Shown here one piece after another: positions 1 through 11,262 of a stretch of DNA of 64,000 nt. Within the stretch, counting starts at the first letter, position 1, and each line of letters opens with the position of its first letter. Below the pieces are notes generated by a model. That model saw nothing but the letters and a program-made list of their open reading frames with translations. It was not told where the DNA came from and ran no database searches. This stretch comes from Plectrocnemia conspersa (taxonomy: Eukaryota; Arthropoda; Insecta; Trichoptera; Polycentropodidae): NCBI GenBank assembly GCA_009617715.1, contig VTFK01000450.1, positions 124,001 through 188,000 on the forward strand, given 5' to 3'. The position numbers and the translations under genes are program-made.

Positions 1-51
1 TCTTCAACTGAATTTTGAGCTCGCGAATCCGTTTGATACTGATTTTTCTAG

Positions 52-103
52 TTGGACCTCAACGTGGCAGTTCTTATTATCACGGTTTTCATTACGATCA
101 GCA
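52..103 (+). CDS. possible internal exon (52 nt), unknown gene
   Basis: A pyrimidine-rich acceptor (gatttttctag, ending at 51) is followed by 52 nt without a stop in any frame and then by a consensus donor, GCA|GTAAGT, at 104. Frame 1 gives a hydrophobic stretch (VAVLIITVFITI in its middle) that could be part of a membrane segment; the other two frames are also open, so the reading frame is undecided. The G+C content is higher than in the flanks. No protein family is recognised. Splice-like pairs around such a short segment can arise by chance, so this is a candidate only. Confidence 0.33.
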
Positions 104-379
104 GTAAGTGTTACGTTCTCTTTGTTTTTTCAAATCTGAAAAAAACATGGAACCTTGCGATTCTTTTAATTTTTTATATATTGGTTTCCTCTTTTGAGCG
201 CCAGATTAATGTTTGTAATTTATTTGAATCAGACACGGTGATTGAAATTTAATTTTTATTCTGAAAGAAAAAAACGATAATTCACAACAATAGCTCACAA
301 AAAATACTAACGGAACAATTTTGTTCCCACTGCATTTTAGATATTTCTGAGAATATTTTATTTGAGAAATCATGTCTCG
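104..379. other. AT-rich non-coding stretch
   Basis: Nothing recognisable. If 52-103 is an exon, this is the beginning of the next intron. The open frame running through it is AT-rich and has no exon-like ending. Confidence 0.5.
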
Positions 380-509
380 ATCGATGTATACTAGCGAAAA
401 TATATTTTAACTGATAGGCACTAGTGAAATTATATGCTGTTCTAAAATGTCTACGAAACTATTTGACAGTTGGGAAACATTAATTTTATGTTCAAACCCA
501 AACCTAACA

Positions 510-553
510 TAATGAAAGTTCTAAAACTTATTATAGTTTTAGAACTTTCATTA
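510..553. repeat. perfect 19-bp inverted repeat with 6-nt loop
   Basis: The arm taatgaaagttctaaaact (510-528) is the exact reverse complement of agttttagaactttcatta (535-553), separated by tattat. It lies inside the dispersed repeat. The second copy (about 50551-50590) keeps the same sequence in decayed form, with interrupted pairing. Confidence 0.9.
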
Positions 554-738
554 AGTCAAGTCCAAAATATTTCTCTCAGGGGGAAGAAAAAGTACAGACA
601 GTTGTCGCATCTCGCATATTGCTTTATAGTTTGTCTGCACTTCGATATTACACTATGTTTTTAAAATATGATCTATCCTTATCGATATTAACACGACTTC
701 TGATATGAGAGTTTTTGTCAAAGTATATTCAAACCGAG

Positions 739-903
739 TTTTGGTCAATAGGAGGGCGCAAAAACAATTATCATTTCTCAGAAGTCAAAAATTCACGTCA
801 AAAGCAATAAAATCGTGCCATCGCCATCACGATTTTATTTGACGTGAATTTTTGACTTCTGAGAAGGGATGATTGTTTTTTGCACCTTCCTATTAGTCAA
901 AAT
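739..903. repeat. long imperfect hairpin (~75-bp arms) inside the repeat
   Basis: The left arm runs from about 739 (ttttggtcaataggagggcg) to 817 (ataaaatcgtg). The right arm, about 828-903, reads back as its complement (cacgattttatttgacgtg, then ttgacttctgagaagg, then ctattagtcaaaa). Pairing is broken only by a few substitutions and a 3-nt insertion (agc) in the left arm. The equivalent hairpin is present in the second copy at about 50783-50937. Confidence 0.88.
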
Positions 904-1180
904 TAGGTTTAGATGTGTTTTATTCGATTTTCACTTATTGTATGTCGCAATATTGCTACAAAATGTTTTAATATGAACGCTAGATAACCGAGCGTTTCCA
1001 CTTCGACGGCACGATTTTAACGTGGATTCCAAACAGGGACGCCCCTTTAACATGGCTTGAAAAATGCATGTCATTAAATGAAATACTATGAACATGAATG
1101 AAATCGAAATATTAAAAAAAATATCACTTACCAACCAACCTTTATTCCCCCCCCCCCTCCCTAGAAAATGTTGAAATTTT

Positions 1181-1699
1181 TAAAACTGCATTTGATATAA
1201 TAATAAAGGTTTTTGAGATTGCGATAAACATGAATTCTACGAATTTCGTTCATAGCAGGTATCACCGACAAGTGTGAAACTAACGAACAAAACTAATCGA
1301 TCTCGTAACAAATCGACGCCGGGGTTAGGGCTTTGCCACCTCCCTTCCCCCATGAATTTATCTTACTCCATAATTTTATTTAAATCAACCTTGTAATTTT
1401 TGAATTTTGTGGAGTACACACAGCATCTTCCAAAAAATATTACTGTAAAACTTTTTTTGATGGAAAAAAGGCACTTGTTGTGATCGATCTAAATATTATA
1501 ATTATTATTTAAATATTACTGATTTTAATCTCTCAGAAAATTTCGTTTATCATGTGGAATTAGAATCCTCGACTTCAATTGAAAAGCAGTTACTTACACA
1601 CATATACTACTGATCCTTTATCTTTTGCTAAGCTTTTCCATGCATCTAAAACTGCTCTAGTATCTCTCCAGTTTCCTAAAAAAAATCACTATCGCTATC
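1181..1699. other. AT-rich non-coding DNA with a short repeat echo
   Basis: No gene seen. Bases 1230-1275 (ttctacgaatttcgttcata) resemble part of the dispersed repeat at 11440-11760. The remainder is unremarkable. Confidence 0.4.
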
Positions 1700-1897
1700 A
1701 CGCATGCTCCATCATTTTGTGATCGCGATCCATATCCCATCAGTAATATTTGGCGTCCGTAACCTAACAACCGTTGTCTCGTTGCAAGAAGCATGTGTCC
1801 GTTTACTATTCCTCTTCAGTTGTGTTCGCGAGCGCGCGGAGCGTGCACGCTGGCGCTGGTCGGGCCCGCGTGCTCGGCTGCGTGCTAGTCAGTAATC
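1700..1897 (+). promoter_or_regulatory. putative core promoter and 5' leader
   Basis: An abrupt GC- and CpG-rich patch (1820-1960) sits in AT-rich DNA just upstream of a plausible start codon. An arthropod Initiator-like TCAGTT occurs at 1816-1821 and a second TCAGT at 1889-1893. No convincing TATA box or downstream promoter element was found at standard spacing. If transcription starts near 1818 the leader would be about 80 nt. The Initiator is a short motif and the assignment is inference. Confidence 0.42.
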
Positions 1898-1975
1898 ATG
1901 CTGTACGTACTTCCTGGGGCCTCGGGACCCTGCTGGCCGATCCTGCCTCAGCGTCCTTACTCGCCTCAAACGCCA
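1898..1975 (+). CDS. putative first coding exon (26 codons), unknown gene
   Basis: ATG at 1898 has A at -3 and an in-frame TAG at 1886-1888, so it is the first possible start of its frame. The 26 codons (starting MLYVLPGASG, ending SPQTP) are GC-rich and Pro-rich, unlike the surrounding DNA, and end exactly before a strong donor, CCA|GTGAGT, at 1976. The exon ends in phase 0. Read-through would give a longer open frame to 2152, but composition drops after the donor. No family is recognised from so few residues. It could join the phase-0 reading of the exon at 42835 or a downstream exon outside the window. Confidence 0.48.
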
Positions 1976-2871
1976 GTGAGTAGTGATACCACATCTCGCT
2001 CCCTGCACCAGAGTGATCGATTCGTTTGTTTACGATCTTCCTGTTCTTCTTCGTCTTTTGTTTACAAAATAGTGCTTGTTGTGGCAGTACAAAAGGCATA
2101 CCTGTCGCAACAGGATAATCGCTTAAGTGTTTGTGTGCAAATTCAAAGATGAAGAGAGTGATGTTTATGAAAGAATGAAGGCAATGTTATCTTTGCAATG
2201 ATGTATTTTGTACACCAGTTATAAATTCTGTGAACAATTTTTGTCTTCATTTTTGAGTCATATGTGTGTATTATTTAAAGAATTAACGAGGTGTTTTTTT
2301 GGTTTGGAGTGTGTTTTTCAATATTAAACGGATGCTCAACCTTAAAGTATGTAGTGGCGATCTACTTTTCTATATGAAAAATCATCGCAATCTACCAATA
2401 TGCAAGGGGTAAATTATACTTTTCATAGGTTCACAAATAAAGAATGCTTATTAAACAATTTAGTAGATAAAAATAATTAAAAATATAACAGTGAACACTA
2501 AATTAGATAAAATATAATTAATGAGATCGTTGATCTGCTCGGATTAGTCAGGATTATAGGACGAAAGAAATCATCGTAAGCATTGGTCAATATGTTCATC
2601 ACTCAAATAATTTCGAATATCCGATTTTATAATATCAGAAAATGCGGATTCAGACAAATATGTAGAGCCAAAACAAAACATTTGTAAGGATTATGTATTT
2701 ATCTATAATATATTTCCAAATACAATCTTTGGATTTTAAATATAAATCATTCTGAAGTGTTATTATTTTCAATTCTTGTTCTAACTCATAACTAGGATTA
2801 AACATATTTTTGGAATTACTTTTTACAATTACTTGTTAAATACTGAAATCGATAATAGTTAGAGAGGGCTC
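1976..2871. other. putative intron start, AT-rich
   Basis: After the donor at 1976 the DNA becomes AT-rich with no recognisable gene, repeat or RNA up to 2871. Confidence 0.45.
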
Positions 2872-4300
2872 TTAACCCTTTTACTGCGGCCGTATAATTA
2901 TATAATCAACGTTTGTGTGTGGCCCTTTTTTTTTAATAAATTATAAATTTAGTTTTTTTTAACATAAACATATGATTTTACTTTTCGAGCAATGTGCGTG
3001 TTAATTTAAAAGAGGAGGTAATACACTCTTTTTATGTTTTTGTCTGAGGTCTTCATACTGTAATGAGTCATTTTGTTATGGAGGTGTCGTAGTTGTATCG
3101 TTTTGTAAACTATAACAATACCTTGAACGTTCAGACTTATACGTTTCCAAGTATGCGGCGACCAGAAATCAACATACTGGTTGAATACATTTTTTCCGTA
3201 CTAAAAAGTTTATATTTACATGACAATCATTTTCATACTGATTAACGGTGTCAGTTTGACTAAAATTAATATATAAATAAATCGCCCAGAGATATTTTTA
3301 GCGTTTTGTTGAAGCAAAAATACTAATAATTTGCTTTATTTACTTAGAATTTAATCTTAACATTAGTATTCTTTAGTGTCTGGTTCATTAAATGAACCAT
3401 CCAATGAAGAGTTTAAGCCGGAAAGTCTAAAAAACGGTTGAAAATTACGCTATTTAATAATAAACCATGGTGTCAATGCCAGTTTTGTCATGTGATCATG
3501 TAAAAAATGTGGTTGAAGAGCCCACCATGAATCGGAAAGATCACAAGTATCTGTTGCAAACGCTTTGTGAAAAAATAACAAGTGCATTCGGAATTGCCAT
3601 AAAACGGCCATTCGTAATCTGCTATAGTTAACGGAAATTTGTTTAAAAAATTCAGCACCATTCTATAATCAGCTGTTCTCTCTGAAATTTTCTTAGAGAT
3701 TTTCTTCCACTGACATTCGCACTTGAACATCCACTTTGAACTTCAAGTGCTCTCAAATTTGGATACACTAAGTTCATACGAACTTCAACCAAAGTGAGAC
3801 CAACACTACAGACCACCGAGGATCGCAGACCCCGCCGCTTCTCTCTTCACATTCCCTGGTTCATCCAAAACACGTTTCGGAAACGCCTGAAATATATCTA
3901 TTGTCAAGGTAAACCGTAAATTTTCGCACTTTTGAAAGTTCAATTAAAAAATACAGGTTTCTACTTCAGATCTTGGTATCGCTATAGCGGCAAAATGCTT
4001 GCGAGTTGACAGACGTCGATCTTCTCGTACAAACTCGTTAACTTGCGCGACATTCTCTGCGCTTCTCCTGTTCCGTGGTCGTCCTCGAACTTCCCAAGCC
4101 ACGATTTAATTAAATTAATACTTGGGCATTGCTTCACAATGTAATCGGCAGTAAGCACAAAATAGGCGCTGAATAGTTACATAAGAATCGTTGTTTTTAT
4201 AAAACCGTTTAACATAGAACACAAACTGTTTCCCCGCCGTGAAGTGATCCATTGTGACTAAATTTCCAAGGACCAAACTCCCGCGCGCTGCCGCCAGTAT

Positions 4301-4353
4301 TAAAACGTATGACCCATCCTATATGCCGATATCAATTATTAAATAAATATTAA

Positions 4354-4357
<4 letters not shown>
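4301..4357 (+). repeat. direct repeat flanking the AT tract, copy 1
   Basis: The block ttaaaacgtatgacccatcc, then tgccgatatcaattattaaa, recurs at 5049-5110 (ttaaaacgtatggcccatcc, then tgccgatctcaattgttaaa). The two copies are about 750 bp apart and enclose the microsatellite and the Transib-like fragment. This could be a tandem duplication or two ends of related elements. Confidence 0.75.
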
Positions 4358-4670
<313 letters not shown>

Positions 4671-4672
4671 CA

Positions 4673-4830
4673 GTCTGTGGGGTATTTTTACTTAAACCAT
4701 TATTTAAAAAAATCATATTTTATTAATTTACGAAAAGTTTTATTTACATTTTAAAATAAATAACATATTATATACCATTGTTATTGATTCCTGGTCGGAG
4801 TTCGGCCGCCCAGATCTCGTATTTTTTTAA
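4673..4830. mobile_element. degenerate Transib-like fragment
   Basis: Left side tctgtggggtattt (from 4674) and right side ggccgcccagatctcgtatt (from 4804) match the two terminal regions of the element at 26795-27903 in the matching orientation. This would be a short internally deleted relative whose outer right end has decayed. No target-site duplication can be read. Confidence 0.4.
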
Positions 4831-5048
4831 TACGTCATGCGATAATGACTCTTATTACAGCGCAAATAAGAACTAAAATAACACACAATCGCATATTCAT
4901 CATTAATTAGGTCAAGTTCATTTGCAGCAGCGTCGCACGCCGACAGCATGTTTACAAACTAAAATACACATTTTGACTTTTTAATTATTTAATAAAAAGT
5001 CCCGGCAGTTCTGGAACATTTTTCCAAAAATGCCCGGCATCCAAAGGG

Positions 5049-5110
5049 TTAAAACGTATGGCCCATCCTGTACGTGCCGATCTCAATTGTTAAACAAATA
5101 TTAAATAAAA
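5049..5110 (+). repeat. direct repeat flanking the AT tract, copy 2
   Basis: Second copy of the block at 4301-4357, with a few substitutions. It begins at the TTAA that also bounds the possible piggyBac-like element. Confidence 0.75.
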
Positions 5111-6617
5111 AACTTTGTCTTAAAAACAAAAATATACACCATTGACTCAAAGATCAGGACAATAGTAAGAAAATATTAGGTGTACAAATGAGTTTTTGTA
5201 CTTTATTCAATGTAAAAAAATCGCCCGTCTTTTTTACATGCTTAACAATAAATACGCTCATTCTCGCTTCCGAATTTAACGGATACCAACGGTATAAAGC
5301 CGAACGGGAAACTCGCGCTTGGGTTGGTCCAAATATCTTGGTGTTAACAAGTGTTGCTAATAAATCAGAACTAATTTTAACTATGTTCTGTAGCTTATTT
5401 TTATAAATTGTCTCGAGTTTCAATGATGATTGATTGAATCGATCTTTCAAATGTATGCATAACCTTGAACGATTCATAAACATATATAGACCTGATTTGC
5501 TATAATATTATTTACAATATCACATCGGCAATAATATGAAGATTATAGCATGAGAAACGCTACTGAATTTTAATAAATTTCCATATGAACCTAAAACATG
5601 ACGCGGTCAAGATTTATTTATATTTCGCGTGTCTTATATATACTTAAAAAAATAATAAACGAGTGCCTTAACAAGGATCTGGTAGTGGCTGCTGATTTTA
5701 CTTGTTTTTATTTTCAGCCACAAGCCCATAAGGTTCCTTCTTCGCTCGCCTAACCGGTTTGCGCTCTTTTATCATTTTTCCTTTTTATCAAACGTAAGAC
5801 AGATACAGATCGATTTAGTTTCCATAACCGAGCCCGACATTTTTCACGCGGTGCTCGTTCTTCGTCGATAATTGGCCGTCTAATTGCGTTCGCCGTTTGA
5901 AATCTCATCGGACCTCTGCTCTGGTGGGACCGGTTGTCTGGTCGTTCGTACCGGTTGCTGTTCTACGCGCTACGTGTTAAGGCTTTGTGTGCAGCACGAA
6001 ATGCGTACTAGCTAACGTTCGTGAATGACCGACTGTTCATCATATGACATCCAAGAAAGTAGCATAAGACCATAAATTCACTTATATATTTTATGTCGGT
6101 TTGAGATACATATCTTAAGTTATCATGAAAAGAAGGAAATCATATTGTAGAGAGTAAAGAGGATTACTGATAAATTATCGAGAAAATCGCTCAAACCAAT
6201 CATCAATGATTTCGCAATTCGACGATTATGTCGTTTGTCATTGTTTCGATGTGTCGTCGACTTTCACCCGTTGACATGGACAACAATCGTTGCATTTTTG
6301 CACCTTTAGAAAACTGCCATAATTCTATGCGACTTTCGCGTGAGATTCATCGAAGGTTTGAAGACACTTCCGCAATGTATCGATGTAGCTTATGATCAGA
6401 TTTGACAATTCAGTCACACGTAAAATTCAGTTAAATGTAGTTTTATAGCAACTCTTAGTATGGCTTCAGATATTCTCCGATTAGCCTCGTTAAACGAAGC
6501 TTTATAAGCTAAATCCGCAATTCAAGTAGGCGCCGCAGTATTATATAATTAATTTAGTGTTGTATAATAATTGTTACAATATATATACAGTAACGTGCAA
6601 ATTCTCCATCATTTTAA
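5111..6617. other. non-coding DNA with a GC-richer island
   Basis: No gene found. An island at about 5690-6060 is richer in G+C and CpG than its flanks and could be a conserved non-coding element, but no specific site was singled out. Short open frames at 5154-5483 overlap on both strands and look like chance. Confidence 0.4.
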
Positions 6618-7216
6618 TTAACCCTTTTAATGCCAAACGATTTTGCCTTATATATGCTATAACTGCCAAGCGTTTTTTTTATTTATTTTTTCTTACATTA
6701 AAAGAAATCCAAGTATTCTATATGATGTGTATAATAATAAAAAGGGAGAATATCCATATTTTACAAAAATAGAACGACAATCATTTAAATAAAAATAAAG
6801 TATACAACACATTTTATTTATTTAGAAAATTTAGTTATTATCTAGTTGATGAAAAAAAAATTTATCATTTTACAAAGAAACAGATTTTTTATATTTGCCT
6901 GAATATTGTAATATATTTTAAATCTGAAATCGTTTATTTTATATACTACATACTAATTATGTATTACCTACTATATATGTTACTGGTTATTATAAACATT
7001 TTCATGTTTACAATTTGTTATTAACTACATTTTGTTAAAAAAAAAATATGAATATAAAATAAAATTTCTGGTGTTTATAAATTAAGAAAATAATAATATA
7101 ATACTACTGGCCAGGTATTGAATATAATTTGTAAAAATATGAAACATCTGTTTTGGGTAAAATATTTAAATAGGGACTTTTAGAATATATAAATTAGTTA
7201 AAGATATACATCTAAG

Positions 7217-7566
7217 GACGGAATAGCGTAGTCTGTAAATCCTCAGATTAGTAACTTTGAAGTTACGGGTTCGAGCCCCGGTAGCGGCACTAGCAATTTT
7301 GTTTAAAAAAATGCGATATTGTTAAAAAAAACAACCCCAGCTGCAATGATATCTAATGATTATAAATTGTATAACACATAATTTATAATTAATAATTTAT
7401 ATGTCACCGATTTCCAGACTTTCAGTGTGGTGTTTAATACCCACTTGTAGGTATTCTTTATGTCTGATTGATTTAATCAATTGATATAGATTTGCTCGTT
7501 GTAATGCATTGGGCTTACGCCTGTCAGGTTACAACGGAAGATTTAATAAAAAAATAAAATAAAATC
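7217..7566 (+). mobile_element. tRNA-derived SINE, copy 1
   Basis: About 350 bp are collinear with 59303-59656. The 5' part looks like a tRNA: an A-box-like tagcgtagtctg (7224-7235) and a near-perfect B box GGTTCGAGCCCC (from about 7268). The body shares aaaatgcg, accccagctgcaatgatatc and ttgggcttacgcctgtcagg with the other copy. It ends in an (A)nT-rich tail (aataaaaaaataaaataaaat). Transcription by RNA polymerase III from the internal promoter is inferred from the family type. No clear target-site duplication was seen. Confidence 0.82.
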
Positions 7567-7765
7567 TCTGCGATACCTGTTATTGCTTCGCTTCATCTAG
7601 CATTCCATTGCAAAAAAATGCCCAGCAGTTACTTGCTTTGTCGCACACAAAAAAAATAGGAAACGTCATAAAATACATTAGACATGCCTAAGCATGCACA
7701 TATTTTTTGTTATATATACATATAACAAAAAATAAATTGATATAAATTTATTTTTAATCGCGCAT

Positions 7766-7823
7766 GGCCGAAAAATCGGCCCGCCGCAGGTTTTACATAC
7801 GCAATACGGGCCGATTTTCGGCC
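7766..7823. repeat. GC-rich inverted repeat
   Basis: The left arm ggccgaaaaatcggcccg (7766-7783) pairs with cgggccgattttcggcc (7807-7823), with one extra A in the left arm. Each arm is itself nearly palindromic (gccgaaaaatcggc). It sits just inside the right end of the possible TTAA-type element, where subterminal repeats would be expected. Confidence 0.8.
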
Positions 7824-7840
7824 CACTGGCATTAAAAAGG

Positions 7841-9040
7841 ACTACTCAAGGACCAGTCTCAAATTTTTTCTTGTATTATAAAATATTTTAATAAAGTTTT
7901 AATTGTATTTTTTTTAAATATACAATGCATTGATCAATTTGTTAAAATAAACATTACTGACTATTTTCACCCAATGACAAGGTGCAGAAACATCCATGTA
8001 GTTGTAGTCCATATTTGTGCCAGATCCCTTCCATTGAAGGGATAAAAAAAATCCAAGGTATATGAAGTGGATACCTTCCATTCCGGAATAAAAAATAAAC
8101 ACCACGGAATATAAAAAAAACACTTTGCTCTCATTAGAGAGCCTCATTATTTTTTAATCAAAAACATCAGATGTTTTATTTGATTGGCCTATTTCATGCG
8201 TATTAAACGCATTTCTTGGGTCAATATCGGTTTTTTGACAGATATACCCTTTTTTATATGTATTTCTTTATCAAATGTTTTGCAAATATATTTTCGTGAT
8301 ATCGTGTAAGCACAATCGTAGCATCACTCATTCTTTACCAATTGTAGTTATTTTAACCTTTTATTTGATTTATTGCACCCATTTCGACATTTTTTTTTAA
8401 TGTCTGAGCAGATGATTGGTTATAAACTTGACGAATACATAATAATGTCGATTTTTTACTCAAAATAAATCGTGGACGATTTGGCATTATATTTTTTGTA
8501 AATATTTTTATCACGAATGCTTATGATCAATTGGCTATAGTCATTAAAAAAATATATAGACTCCTATAATTGAGCGATAAAATGTTCCGAGAAATCCAAC
8601 CAAGGATTAATGATATATCTGCATTGCATTGTTTTTGTACGCTACTGAACATAAATTTTAGGGCTAAATACTTATATCGAGATAATTAATTATTCACCAA
8701 ATCGACATATCAGCCTTGAGCGAAAAAACGAATAAAATTTCAAATTTCATGCATGTTGAGTTGTCAACTTATTCACGCCTACCATGCCTATCGAAAAGAG
8801 CGTCAAATTGCAGATCGTTTTTTCTAGGAACGCTGATATTTTGAGTACTATTAACGATCTATAAACCGGCTTTAATTATGAGTAATTCGTGTAGCAAAAT
8901 ATTATAACCGGTAAGCAACTAATCTTAATTTTGCAGTAGAATGTAGGTAATACTGCAATATTTGTGTTTTAGTCTTATTTGCTTATTGAATTATCAAAAA
9001 AAAAATCAAATGGAAAATTCTTTGTTTTCGAAGTGTATCT
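7841..9040. other. AT-rich non-coding DNA
   Basis: Nothing recognisable. The short frame at 7914-8147 (minus) has no supporting signals. Confidence 0.4.
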
Positions 9041-9960
9041 TGACTTATGTCGAGAATCCACGTACAACTCTTCAATCAGGACGTTCGTGCGCCACGTGGA
9101 ATTTGGTTCGATTTGTATCCTTTCCAAGTCTATTTACAGTGTCGGTCGACACGACCTTTCTTTGTGAACCGCACCGTACAAATGCCCGTGGCGTTCTTAA
9201 CACGGTTGATTGACACGTCTGGTTCTTTGTCTGCGTATCTGCGAAAGTGCTAAGCACTTGTTGCTGTTCGGGCTATACACTCCATGGGTTGAACGCTCCC
9301 CGAATAGCCTCCACCTCCTTATCTCTCTCTCTCTATTTGTAAATACACGGACGCACATCAGGACTATGGCAGATAACGGCAGACACGTTAATTGCCCTCA
9401 CCAGTCTAAAGCGTATATTCTCTTTTGTCTGATTAATTCATTCAATTATGCTCTGTATTGCGTGGGACATATTGTCGGAGAAAAGGGTACGGCCCTAAAC
9501 TGTGACGAGACTTTCCCGCTCCTTAATTAGCCGATCGTCCTACGCCTAATAGTATTGTTTTCGTCTTGTGACGAAACTCGACTATGCATTCATAACCGCG
9601 CTCCTCTAAACTTTCTCGGCAGATGGCTAATGAATGCACTCTTGGTTAACTTTCGATCGGCAAGTCGTATGTGTACTGTATGCGGAGTCTTGGGCGAGAG
9701 ATGGGCTCGTTGCACAAATCGAAAGTGATTTATTGGCAGGATTTGCGCGAGGTCAAAGGTCGTAAGTCGCGAAACCCGCCACGCCCCGCGGTCATCTTTA
9801 ATGATTTAATATTGATTAAAAGGGCAGAACTACGACTGCCTACAGTTGTAATTATTGCCATGCTTCTTTATTGTAAAAACGACGGTGAAAGTGCGTAAGT
9901 CGTAAATCGATTTTATTGAGTGAACATGGCGTCAATTTAAATTATGATCCATTGTTACGG
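9041..9960. promoter_or_regulatory. GC-richer island, candidate cis-regulatory region with DR1
   Basis: Composition rises sharply above the flanks. At 9750-9762 it contains AGGTCA-A-AGGTCG, a direct repeat with 1-bp spacing (DR1) of nuclear-receptor half-sites, the class bound by HNF4, RXR/USP and COUP/SVP-type receptors. Several overlapping open frames on both strands (8962-9898) have no exon signals and are better explained by the higher G+C. The regulatory role is inference. Confidence 0.38.
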
Positions 9961-11089
9961 TTGCTTTAAATTATTAATTTTAATCGATGTTATAATGTCA
10001 AATAAATACATCCATAAAATAACGACGAGTCTCGTAGTTATACAATCGTTATTTCATAGAGTGAATCTGAATTATGTTTTTATCGATAGTAACGGGTGGC
10101 ATCAAACGTCAATATGTTAACCGTTAATGTGTCATTCACGTCATATAAAGTGGGTTGTCATTATGCCTTATATGATTTATTAATCAGTTCTAACCAAACA
10201 AAAATTTAACTCAAATAGTCAGATGCGGGTTTATGGTGGAGTAATTTATCTGATATTTTATTTATTTAACATTTATAATTATAGTTAAGTTTTGTCCTTA
10301 TATTTCGACTCAGAAAATAGTCACTTAGGTCCAATCTGTATGATGTCACAGCAATTACTGCTTTTTGGCACATGTAAACTGTTAAAGCAGAATATCTTTT
10401 TTCAATTTTTCGAAGTCTTCTTTTTATAGCTTTATATTATGCGCCATGAAATATTACCGTAATACATACTCTACTTAGGTTCCATTTTTTTATAATTGAA
10501 AAGCAGTATATCAGCTTAGTGCTTTACATTATAATTTATTTATATGTTTTTACAATCGATTTTGAACGTGAATATCAGTTTTATCGTAATGAGCGAAGGC
10601 TGTGCATTCTAAGTAAATTAAAAAAATATTTTTTATACTCTCATATTTAAATCGTTTATAGTCCTATCTTTAGTTGCTTTGAAATCTTCGACCTAGATAA
10701 TTTATCGTTGATATAAATGGTGGTGCTTTTTAAAGATAATTTTTATAAAATCTGCAGGCTTTGAAAAAATATTAATAATAGTTGATTTGGGGTTCGTAAA
10801 AGCTGTTATATAAAAGTTTATTGCACACAAATATGTAATTTATATAGATATATGTAGAATAATAAAGTGTCAAATGAGGAAGAATCGACTAATTTCTCGA
10901 ATACCTGGTTTCTCGTTATCTGTGTTCACGTGGTTGAGAATGATTGGTTATGTTACCATATGATTTATAACCAATCGCGTTATAGTTTAGCTCCACCTTC
11001 GTCACATTCTTAAAGTGTACTTAGGCCATTTAAAATCGATATTTATTATACAAAGCATAGGTATAACAACAGCGTATTAATCCTAGGCG
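9961..11089. other. AT-rich non-coding DNA
   Basis: No gene, RNA or clear repeat recognised in this stretch. Confidence 0.4.
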
Positions 11090-11262
11090 TGTATAATGAT
11101 TCTTATCGAGATAAATGCCAAATCAAGAATTCTCATTTCTCGCTTTACCAATTTTTATACCGCTGCATAAAAAGGGTGGGTCTATTCCAGATTCTTGAAA
11201 ATATGCCTGCTTTCTTGGAAGCTTTTAATAGTGGTCAGAAGTATTTTAATAGAAAAAAGTTG
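11090..11262 (+). repeat. dispersed repeat X, copy 1
   Basis: Similar to 47950-48205 in the same orientation. The clearest shared blocks are cgctgcataaaaagggtggg, then tgctttcttggaagctttta (here 11161-11230), and an upstream segment rich in ttatcgaga and tttctcg motifs. No coding potential; family unknown. Confidence 0.7.

Larger units (their letters stand above)
380..1180 (+). mobile_element. hairpin-bearing dispersed repeat, copy 1
   Basis: About 800 bp are collinear with 50370-51210 in the same orientation. Shared blocks include the start (tagcgaaaatatattttaactgatagg), the phrase ctgttctaaaatgtct, the central inverted repeat and the right part (tgcatgtcat-taaatgaaat, then aacctttattcccc). 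Two stem-loops are embedded, at 510-553 and about 739-903. No protein is encoded. The structure resembles a non-autonomous foldback or MITE-type DNA element; its true termini and target-site duplication were not identified. A C11 run (1147-1157) lies near the right end. Confidence 0.7.
6618..7840. mobile_element. possible TTAA-type (piggyBac-like) element carrying a SINE
   Basis: The left boundary is TTAA (6618-6621) followed by CCCTTTTAATGCCAAACG. The right end at about 7826-7838 reads on the minus strand CCTTTTTAATGCCAGTGGGC. The shared terminal core is about 13 bp (CYTTTTAATGCCA). The right-hand TTAA is not preserved. The SINE at 7217-7566 lies inside, implying a later insertion. No transposase is visible. 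Confidence 0.4.

Noticed and set aside
7217..7290. A functional tRNA gene
   Set aside because: The tRNA-like head lacks a foldable acceptor stem and continues into a SINE body repeated at 59303.
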